A DNA stretch of 8,939 bases from positions 546 to 9,484 of the forward strand of contig MGUT01000028.1 in the NCBI GenBank assembly GCA_001800095.1. The letters run 5' to 3'. The position numbers were made by a program, and so were the translations under genes. A model generated the notes under the pieces. The model saw nothing but the letters and a program-made list of their open reading frames with translations. It was not told the DNA's origin and made no database searches. Shown here in pieces: positions 1 through 6,700 of this stretch. The first letter of the stretch is position 1. The number at the start of each line of letters is the position of its first letter. Origin of the DNA: Elusimicrobia bacterium RIFCSPLOWO2_01_FULL_64_13 (GTDB lineage: Bacteria; Elusimicrobiota; Elusimicrobia; 2-02-FULL-39-32).

Positions 1-1453
1 GGACCCTGTCGCGCAGGTCCCGCACCGCGGAGCGGATGGCCCGGTTCGGGGCGAGGAGCGTCCCGGCCAGGAATATGGGATAGGCCTTCCGGATCTCAAG
101 GGCGAATTTTTCCGCCTTTTTCCTTAAGAACGCGTTGGGGGAGCCGCGGTGCGTTTGGTATCCCAGGAACCAGGTCTCCAGGGCCCGGTAAATGGAAGGG
201 CCCAGACGCTCGAAGTCCTGCTTGAAGCAGGCGCGCTGCATATTCTCGATATGGGCCGCGCTCAATTTCGGGTGCTTGACCATGGCGGTGAAGCCGTCGC
301 ACACCCGGTAATAGGCCTCGGGCTCGGCGGCCAGGTCGTCGCGCAGGCGGTTCTCTTTCATGACGTTATCGTAAAAGGGCGTGCCGGGCGTGGGGCCGTA
401 GATCAGGAACTGGGTGAGGGTCGGGCGGAGCTCCATGAGGCCGTCGAGCTCCTTCTGCACCACTTCGTCGTTCTGGTAGTCGAACCCGATGACCATGGAG
501 GCGAGGATGGTGATGCCGTTCTGACGGAACTCGCGGAAGATCTCCGAAACGTTCCGGCCCTGCTGTTTGGCGTAGCCGGACCCGCCGCCCTCGTAGCCGA
601 TCCAGAAGCCGTCGATGCCCATTTCCAAAATCTCCTCGACCTTGTACTGGCTGATGGCCTTGATGCTCGAGAAGACGAACAGGGACACGGCCTTCCCGCC
701 CTTCAGCACCGCGTCCCTAAGCTCGAGGGCGCGCTTCTTGTTCAGGAGGAAGTCCTCGTCGAGGACCACGAACTGCATCTTCGGGTCGAGTTCGAGGTAG
801 CGTTCGATCACGTCGTAGATGTCCTTGCCCGTGGGGAGGAGCCGGATGTGCCTGCGCTTGAAAAAGTGGGACGTGCAGCAGAAGTCGCAGCCGTTCGGGC
901 AGCCGAGGCCGGCGAAGATCATCCCCGTGGCGCTCACCGGCATGGAGAATATCTTCATCCGGCTCACGAGGAGCGGGTGGCGGAAAGGCGGCTCGATCAC
1001 CGGTTCGTCCAGAAGTTTGCGGAAGAAGTTCACGCCTTCCTCCCGGCAGATGTGGTCCGAATAAGGGGCGAGGACCGCGTCGTCGAGGATGGTGCCGTAA
1101 CCGCCGAGCACGATCTTGGTGCCGGGCGAATAGCGCCGGACCAGCTCCACGGTCTCCTTCAGCCTGTGGAAAAGGGCGAGCATGAAGGTGATCCCGATGT
1201 AGTCGTAGCCCTTAATAAGCTCGCGGATCAGTTCCTTCCTGGTGGGGTACTGGAGGACGACGGCAGGAACGGAGATGTTCTGGGCGACGTATTCCAGGGA
1301 GAAATTCAGGTGGAGAGCCCTGGGGCTGAATAGGCCCTGCGCGCGGGTGACCTGGCGGTAGAGCAGCTCGTACCCCACGCTGGGGGCGTCCCCGTATTCG
1401 GGGCCCAAAGGCCGGCAGACGCTCGTTAAAAGAACTTTCTTGGCGGACGTCAT
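1..1453 (-). CDS. Radical SAM protein with B12-binding-like N-terminal domain (C-terminus outside window)
   Basis: The minus-strand frame stays open from 1453 to the left edge, giving 484 codons without a stop, so the protein is partial. The radical SAM cluster motif CxxxCxxC is at Cys185, Cys189 and Cys192, and should bind the 4Fe-4S cluster that cleaves S-adenosylmethionine. DEDFLLN (about 232-238) matches the acidic strand seen in B12-type radical SAM enzymes, and IGYEGG (about 285-290) fits the glycine-rich SAM-binding strand. Residues about 60-120 look like the Rossmann-type cobalamin-binding domain (IGITFML, then VLGGYG), but the cobalamin-ligand motif DxHxxG is not seen, so B12 binding is doubtful. 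The C-terminal part from about 400 is helical and unassigned. The substrate cannot be told; relatives act on lipids, tetrapyrroles, RNA or peptides. ATG 1453 starts MTSAKKVLLT; an in-frame ATG at 1465 adds four residues and would fit a leaderless mRNA. Neither has a Shine-Dalgarno sequence. The gene is divergent from the rest of the window. Confidence 0.88.
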   Translation of the reverse strand, partial: MTSAKKVLLTSVCRPLGPEYGDAPSVGYELLYRQVTRAQGLFSPRALHLNFSLEYVAQNISVPAVVLQYPTRKELIRELIKGYDYIGITFMLALFHRLKETVELVRRYSPGTKIVLGGYGTILDDAVLAPYSDHICREEGVNFFRKLLDEPVIEPPFRHPLLVSRMKIFSMPVSATGMIFAGLGCPNGCDFCCTSHFFKRRHIRLLPTGKDIYDVIERYLELDPKMQFVVLDEDFLLNKKRALELRDAVLKGGKAVSLFVFSSIKAISQYKVEEILEMGIDGFWIGYEGGGSGYAKQQGRNVSEIFREFRQNGITILASMVIGFDYQNDEVVQKELDGLMELRPTLTQFLIYGPTPGTPFYDNVMKENRLRDDLAAEPEAYYRVCDGFTAMVKHPKLSAAHIENMQRACFKQDFERLGPSIYRALETWFLGYQTHRGSPNAFLRKKAEKFALEIRKAYPIFLAGTLLAPNRAIRSAVRDLRDRV

Positions 1454-1471
1454 GGTGGCGGGCATTCAAGC

Positions 1472-1500
1472 ATTGTAGCTTATTCCCGCCCTACCCACAA
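1472..1500 (-). promoter_or_regulatory. Predicted sigma-70-type promoter of the radical SAM gene
   Basis: On the minus strand, TTGTGG (1500-1495) is followed by a 17-bp spacer and then TACAAT (1477-1472), which matches TATAAT at 5 of 6 positions. Transcription would begin near 1465, exactly at the upstream in-frame ATG, or 12 nt before ATG 1453. No Shine-Dalgarno sequence is visible. It lies in the 108-bp divergent region shared with the small membrane protein gene. Confidence 0.5.
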
Positions 1501-1526
1501 GGGAAATCGCGGGGGGCGGGAGGCCG

Positions 1527-1555
1527 TTGCCGTCCGCCGCGGAAATTGGTATCCT
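1527..1555 (+). promoter_or_regulatory. Possible promoter of the small membrane protein gene
   Basis: TTGCCG (1527-1532) and TATCCT (1550-1555) are 17 bp apart. The -10 box ends only 6 nt before ATG 1562, so the transcript would start at or next to the start codon. Both boxes are weak (3 of 6 and 4 of 6), so support comes mainly from the spacing and from the absence of a ribosome binding site. Confidence 0.35.
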
Positions 1556-1561
1556 TCTCTC

Positions 1562-1777
1562 ATGAACCTGTCTTTCGGCGCGTTGACCGGGTCGCTCCTC
1601 GTCAGCGGGGTCGGTTTCGTTTATTTCAATTACGGCCGCAAGAAATCCCGCCCTCTCTTCCTCGTTCTCGGGACCCTGATGATGGTGTACCCCTATTTCA
1701 TCACGGATTTTTTCGTCATGGTCGGGATCGCCGCCGTCATCAGCGCCTTCCTCTATTGGTCGTCCCGTAGAAGTTAG
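1562..1777 (+). CDS. Small three-helix membrane protein, 71 aa
   Basis: Short hydrophobic protein with three likely membrane segments at about residues 6-23, 31-47 and 48-66. A basic loop, YGRKKSR (24-30), follows the first helix, suggesting that this loop faces the cytoplasm. The tail is WSSRRS. The pattern, with a YFNYGRKK turn and MVYPYF at 41-46, resembles a widespread family of about 70-residue proteins often labelled 'amino acid transport protein' or hypothetical. I know of no firm experimental basis for that transport label, so no function is claimed. Start ATG 1562 was chosen because it opens straight into the first helix. There is no Shine-Dalgarno sequence, and a -10-like box lies 6 nt upstream. 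An overlapping ORF in another frame (1546-1770) is Arg/Pro-rich and is taken as spurious. Confidence 0.8.
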   Translation: MNLSFGALTGSLLVSGVGFVYFNYGRKKSRPLFLVLGTLMMVYPYFITDFFVMVGIAAVISAFLYWSSRRS

Positions 1778-1790
1778 GCGGCTCCCGCCT
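1776..1790 (+). terminator. Possible terminator hairpin after the small membrane protein gene
   Basis: A 6-bp perfect stem, AGGCGG/CCGCCT, with a 3-nt loop begins inside the TAG stop codon and is followed by a pyrimidine tract (CCTTCCCC) rather than a clean T-run. It could end the transcript of the small gene before the typA promoter. The missing T-run makes the call weak. Confidence 0.3.
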
Positions 1791-1798
1791 CCTTCCCC

Positions 1799-1827
1799 TG
1801 GACATTTCCGGGTCGAAGTGATACGAT
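1799..1827 (+). promoter_or_regulatory. Predicted typA promoter
   Basis: TGGACA (1799-1804, 5 of 6 to TTGACA) and TACGAT (1822-1827, 4 of 6 to TATAAT) are separated by 17 bp. The -10 box ends 11 nt before the typA ATG, leaving a leader of only about 5 nt. There is no Shine-Dalgarno sequence in that space. This suggests typA is transcribed separately from the small gene upstream. Confidence 0.5.
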
Positions 1828-1838
1828 AAACGACCCTT

Positions 1839-3662
1839 ATGGAAGAAAAACACCCCATCCGCAACGTCGCCATCATCGCCCACGTGGACCACGGCAAGAC
1901 CACGCTCGTGGACGCCATATTGCGCCAGACCCAGGTCCAGCGCAACATCCAGGACCTGGGCGAGCGCATCATGGATTCCATGGACTTGGAGCGCGAGCGC
2001 GGCATCACCATCCGCGCCAAGAACGCGAGCGTGGTCTATAACGGCGTGAAGATCAACATCGTGGACACCCCGGGCCACGCCGACTTCGGCGGCGAAGTGG
2101 AGCGTATCTTGAGGATGGTGGACGGGGTCCTCCTGCTCGTGGACGCCAAGGACGGCCCCATGCCCCAGACCAGGTTCGTCCTGCGCAAGGCCCTCGAGCT
2201 CGGGCTCCGGGCGATCGTGGTCATCAATAAGATCGACCGTCCCGAAGCCATGCCGGAGAAGACGGTGAACGAGACCTTCGACCTTTTCTGCGAGCTCCAC
2301 GCCAGCGAGGCCCAGCTGGATTTTCCGATTGTATACACCTCCGCCGTGAACGGGACCGCGACCCTGGACCTTCAAAAACCCTGCGCCGATATCTTCCCGC
2401 TCCTCGACACCATCCTCCAAAGAGTCCCCGAGCCCGAGATCCATCCCGATTCGCCCCTGCAGATCCTGACCCTCTCCCTTTTCGCGGACGCCTACAAGGG
2501 GAACCTGGGCATCGGCAAGATCACGGGCGGGAAGATCCGCGTCGGGGACGCGGTCCTCGCCTGCAAGAAGAACGGGACCCGGGTCCCTTTCCGCGTCATG
2601 AGCCTCCTGACCTATCAGGGGCTCAAGCGCGCCGAGGTCAGGGAGGCCTTCGCCGGGGACATCGTGGCCGTGGCGGGCCTGGACGAGATCGGCATCGGCG
2701 ACACCCTCACGGATCCCGAGGACCCCGACCCGCTGCCCCCGCCCGTCATCGACGAGCCCACTGTGCAGATGACCTTCGGCGTCAACACCAGCCCCTTCGC
2801 CGGCCGGGAAGGAAAGTACGTGACTTCCCGCGTCCTGCGCGAGCGTCTATTTAAGGAACTGGAAACGAACGTGTCCCTGCGCGTGGCCGAAACGGACAGC
2901 ACGGATTCATTCCTGGTCTCCGGACGGGGGGAGCTGCACCTGGCCGTGCTGATTGAGACCATGCGCCGGGAAGGCTACGAGCTGCAGGTGTCCCGGCCGG
3001 AGGTCATATTCCACGAAAAGGAAGGAGCCCGCTTCGAACCCTATGAATTCTTGATGGTGGACGTCCCGTCCGAATACCAGGGAGTCGTCATCGAAGCTCT
3101 GGGCCGGAGGCGCGGCTCCCTGAAGAAGATGCAGGCGGACCCCGCCGGCGGGATGCATTTCGAGTACCAGGTCCCCACCCGCGGCGTGATCGGCCTGAAA
3201 GGCGCCCTCATGACTCTGACCCGGGGCCTGGCCGTCATGCACCACGTCTTCGACGAGTACCTGCCGGTGGATGGGAAGGACGTGAACGAGGAGAGCCACG
3301 GTTCCCTCGTCTCCATGGAGAACGGGACCACGACGGCCTACGCCCTCGACAACGCCCAAGAGAGGGGGGCGCTCTTCGTCGGACCCGGGGTGGACGTCTA
3401 CCTGGGCATGATCGTGGGGGAATGTTCCCGCGGGGACGACATGAACATCAATCCCTGCAAGGGGAAGAAACTGACCAACATGCGCGCCTCCGGTTCCGAC
3501 GATGCCGCCGTCCTCACCCCGCCCCGCGAGATGACCCTCGAGCTCGCCATCGAGACCATCGGCCCGGACGAGCTGGTGGAGGTCACGCCCGAAAGCATCC
3601 GTCTGCGAAAGAAAGTCCTGAATCCCTCCTTAAGGAAGAAATCCCGGATCAAGTCCGAATAA
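1839..3662 (+). CDS. typA: Ribosome-associated translational GTPase TypA/BipA
   Basis: Complete 607-aa protein, the usual length of TypA/BipA. This EF-G-like GTPase binds the ribosome in the cytoplasm and is known in other bacteria to help large-subunit assembly, cold growth and stress responses. All G motifs are intact: P-loop AHVDHGKT at 14-21, RGITI at 54-58, DTPGH at 76-80, NKID at 130-133 and SA at 168-169. A beta-barrel domain 2 follows (about 200-300), then EF-G-like domains III and V. The TypA-specific C-terminal domain carries the family hallmark KKLTNMRASGSD, followed by VLTPPREMTLELA. A lysine/arginine-rich tail (KKVLNPSLRKKSRIKSE) ends the protein and would suit rRNA contact. ATG 1839 opens directly into the family's usual N-terminus (MEEKHPIRNVAIIAHVD). 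It has no Shine-Dalgarno sequence and a promoter immediately upstream. No motif is missing and nothing suggests recent transfer. Confidence 0.98.
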   Translation: MEEKHPIRNVAIIAHVDHGKTTLVDAILRQTQVQRNIQDLGERIMDSMDLERERGITIRAKNASVVYNGVKINIVDTPGHADFGGEVERILRMVDGVLLLVDAKDGPMPQTRFVLRKALELGLRAIVVINKIDRPEAMPEKTVNETFDLFCELHASEAQLDFPIVYTSAVNGTATLDLQKPCADIFPLLDTILQRVPEPEIHPDSPLQILTLSLFADAYKGNLGIGKITGGKIRVGDAVLACKKNGTRVPFRVMSLLTYQGLKRAEVREAFAGDIVAVAGLDEIGIGDTLTDPEDPDPLPPPVIDEPTVQMTFGVNTSPFAGREGKYVTSRVLRERLFKELETNVSLRVAETDSTDSFLVSGRGELHLAVLIETMRREGYELQVSRPEVIFHEKEGARFEPYEFLMVDVPSEYQGVVIEALGRRRGSLKKMQADPAGGMHFEYQVPTRGVIGLKGALMTLTRGLAVMHHVFDEYLPVDGKDVNEESHGSLVSMENGTTTAYALDNAQERGALFVGPGVDVYLGMIVGECSRGDDMNINPCKGKKLTNMRASGSDDAAVLTPPREMTLELAIETIGPDELVEVTPESIRLRKKVLNPSLRKKSRIKSE

Positions 3663-3689
3663 ACCCCCCGCCTGAAATCCTTTCTAATG

Positions 3690-3698
3690 TGCTATAAT
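3690..3698 (+). promoter_or_regulatory. Extended -10 promoter of the large glycan-enzyme gene
   Basis: TGCTATAAT is a perfect extended -10 element (TGn followed by consensus TATAAT), the strongest promoter box in the window. No good -35 is present at 16-18 bp; CTGAAA (3672-3677) is at a 15-bp spacing. Extended -10 promoters do not need a -35. Transcription would start around 3705, leaving a leader of about 73 nt before TTG 3778. Confidence 0.65.
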
Positions 3699-3706
3699 CT
3701 TGGGCA

Positions 3707-3738
3707 AGCTTCCGGGCGGATCCGCCTCCCCCGGGGCT
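3707..3738 (+). promoter_or_regulatory. Strong GC-rich hairpin at the 5' end of the large gene's leader
   Basis: A perfect 12-bp palindrome, GGCGGATCCGCC, is at 3715-3726. It is nested inside outer pairing of 3707-3712 with 3733-3738 (four Watson-Crick and two G-T pairs). There is no T-run after it, so it is not a classic intrinsic terminator for typA. Placed a few bases after the predicted transcription start, it could be a 5' stabilising hairpin, a regulator of initiation or a dyad operator. It could also end typA transcripts in a factor-dependent way. Its role is inferred only. Confidence 0.4.
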
Positions 3739-3777
3739 CACCAGAGAAACTGATTTGGTTCTAAGAACAATCCCACA

Positions 3778-6700
3778 TTGAACGCGGACAGCACGCCGTC
3801 CCTAACGCGCACCTTGGCGCTCGCTCTCCTGGCCTGCGCCCTCGCCTCGGCGCGGTCGTTCGCCGCCCCCTCCTTCATCAGCCTGCTCGACGCCCGCGAA
3901 CGGGGCGTATTCACCATGGGGTCATCCAAGGGGGACCTCCGCAAGGAATACTCCCCGGCCGTCAAACGGGACGTCCTCCGGTTCGAATATTCCGCCCCGC
4001 CCGGCACCGCCGCCGGCGTCTGGACCAAGTCCTTTCCCGCCCGGCTCGGTCCCCGAACGGCCGGGTCCTTCCGGCTCGGCGTACGCGTTCCCAAGGCCTC
4101 CCAGCTCCGCGACGCGGCCGTTCTCCTGGAGATCAAGGGGACCCGGGTGACGCAGAGCGTTCCTCTGCTTCTCAAGCCCGGCTGGAACTATTTCCGCGAA
4201 ACGATCGAATGGGAAAAGATCGGCTCCCTGAAAGAAGTCGTGCTGGTGGTCAGCCCGGTGGGCGGCGGGGAGACGGCTCGCGGAGGGCTCGACTATTATC
4301 TCGATTTCGTCAAGGAGTCCCGTCCCGGGAACGGCGATTCCGCGGACGCCGCGTCCTCCACGTTCAGCATCCTCGGCGCGGGCCAGAGGGGGGTGTTCAA
4401 CATGGGCGCCTCGAAGGGGAGCCTCCGCCGGCTCTTCGACGGGACCATTCACAGGGAGGTGTTCGGGCTCGATTACTCCGTCCCTCCCGGGACGGCGGTG
4501 GGGATCTGGACCAAGAAATTCCCTCCGGAGCTGGGGGCCGGCACGGCGAACGCGGTGGAAGTGGGCGTCCGGGTGCTCGACCCCGCCCAGGTCCCCCGGA
4601 TCTCGGCCACGCTGGAGATCAAGGGGACCCGGGTGACGCAGAGCGTTCCGGTCGCTTTGAGATCGGGATGGGTCTCTTTCCAGGAGATCGTCAATTGGGA
4701 CGTGATCGGAGACCTGAACGAGGTCGTGCTGGTGGTGAGTCCGGCGGGCAAGGCGTCCTCGGACGGATCCATCAATCTCTACGCGGATTTCATCCGTCTC
4801 ACGACCCTGCCCAGGCCGGCCCCCGCGCTCGAACAGCCCCCCCTTCAGAAGAAAGGCAGCCTGACGCGGGCGAAGATCGGGCTGGTATTTCTGGCCGGCA
4901 TCCTTCTCGGAATGATGGGAGCGCTCCTGAACAAGTTCTTCGGCCGGGGAGGCGCATCCGCTTCCATCGTGTCTCCGGAAGTCCCGGCGTCGCCCTCATC
5001 TCTCACGCGGGATTTCCTTTACGGCACGGTGGCCGTCATGGTCGCCGGGGTCGCGCTTGGGGTCTATATCTTGGGAGGGACTCCCGCATCCGACCATAAT
5101 TTCCGGTTCCTGATCTTCGGCGTCGCGGGGGCGGCGATCGCGGAACTCCTCAAGTTCGGCCTCACCGGCCGCCACCTCACTTCGCTCGAGATATTCCAGG
5201 ATGTCTTTTTCATCGGGGTCCTGGCGGCCACCTCGGGCGACCAGGGATTGCTGCACGCTCCCTTGACATGGGAAGAGGTCCTCGTGACCCATCGGCTGAC
5301 TTCCGCCCTTGCCTGCCTGATCTATCTCCTGGCCAACGCATCGTCGCTCGCGGCCCGCGGGCGGCACCTGCGGCTTTCCTCCGGGGCCTTGATCGCCGGC
5401 ACGCCGTACCTCTTCGGCTGGCTCCTCATTTTGGAAAACGCGGACCTCCTGCAGATCCTGGCCAACTCCATGTCGGGAGGCACTTTCGCGGCCTGGCCGG
5501 CCATCCAGGAAGGACTGGGGCGTCTGATCGTGATGTTCGGGTTCAACGAGGCGGCGGTCAACGGCATCTGTCTAGCCACGAGAGGGGAACCTCTGAAATC
5601 CACGAAATCGCACCTGATGGTCTTCTTCGTCTCGCTGGCCGTGACGGCGTCGCCTTCGATCGCGGACCTGGGATCCACGGCGCGCGTGGCCATGCTGCCC
5701 GATCCGCTGCGCGCGGCGGGCGCCGTGCTCGCGGCCATGTTCTCGCAAGCCGGGCTTTGGGCGGAGGTCTACCTCATGACGGGGGCTATCCTGGACGGGA
5801 CGCAAGGCCTCGCCCCTTCCTGGGGGAACATTTCCGGACATGCCTCGACGGGTGCCCGGAAAGGCATGGCCTACAGCGGGACCCTTCTGGCGATCCTCTA
5901 CGCCCTGGACCTGGTCCTGCGCTCGCCGCTTTCCCGGACCCTCATGCCGGGGGCGCCGGCCGTTTTGGGCGCCGCGGCGGGGGCGCTCCTTTTTCCCCTC
6001 GTCAAGACCATCATCGAGACCTTCGACGGGAGCCAGGTATTCTTCGAGAGGGTCCGCTACAGCTACCGCAACATCGTCCTCTACGCCCGGGGCGCCGTGG
6101 CCGGGTGGGGCCTGGCCTACGCCATCTCCAACGGGCTTTTCGGCTGGGGAACGGGGGACCGCATTCTGTTCGGCCTTGGGGTAGGCCTGGCGGCGGCGTC
6201 CGGCGTGAGCCTGGTCCGGGACGCGGCCTACGCCGCCCTTCGCCGGGGCCGCGTTCATTCCTGGAGGGTGTACGCCGTGGATTCGCTCCTGGGAGGGTTC
6301 GTCGGGAGCGCCGTCGCCTTCTATCTCGATATGGCCCAGGTGCCCGTGATCGTGGAAAAGTTCCGCCTCTACATCAGCGCCGGATTCCCTTCACAGGGAT
6401 TCACGACCTATCCTCTCGTCAGCAAATGGGGGCGGATCGACCTGGGGGGTTATACCGGCGGGGTGAAACTCCTCTACAACGAGGCGCTCTCCGGCGTCAT
6501 CAACTGGTCGGTGGCCGCCTGGCTCTTCGCCGTCAACCGCGCGTTCGTGGAGGCCTACTTCCAGAAGGACAAGGCCCCCATCCGGTTCCTCTTCTCAAAA
6601 GCCGGGATGGTGGACCTGGTCCGGCACATGATCCAGGTCCTGCGGTGGGGGCTGTGGATGTCGCCCATCATCAACACCTTTTTGCGCATGATGGGCCATG

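Noticed and set aside
149..1333. A 394-codon plus-strand ORF antisense to the radical SAM gene.
   Set aside because: The minus-strand frame carries the CxxxCxxC motif and radical SAM features; the plus-strand product is an unpatterned mirror rich in Val, Glu, Asp and Ala.
3663..3740. Intrinsic terminator for typA.
   Set aside because: The only strong hairpin lies downstream of the next gene's promoter and has no T-run after it; it was listed as a leader hairpin instead.
3766..3771. AACAAT as a leaderless-type -10 box 6 nt before TTG 3778.
   Set aside because: Only 4 of 6 to consensus, no -35 partner, and a perfect extended -10 box exists upstream.
4209..5099. A 296-codon plus-strand ORF inside the start of the giant gene.
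   Set aside because: Arg/Gly-rich with no hydrophobic or domain pattern; the true frame has a 162-residue period repeat across the same region.
6634..6648. A QVLRW sequence matching the QxxRW motif of processive glycosyltransferases.
   Set aside because: It sits at residues 953-957 inside or next to a membrane segment. No DxD motif and no soluble GT-A-sized domain precede it, so it is most likely chance.
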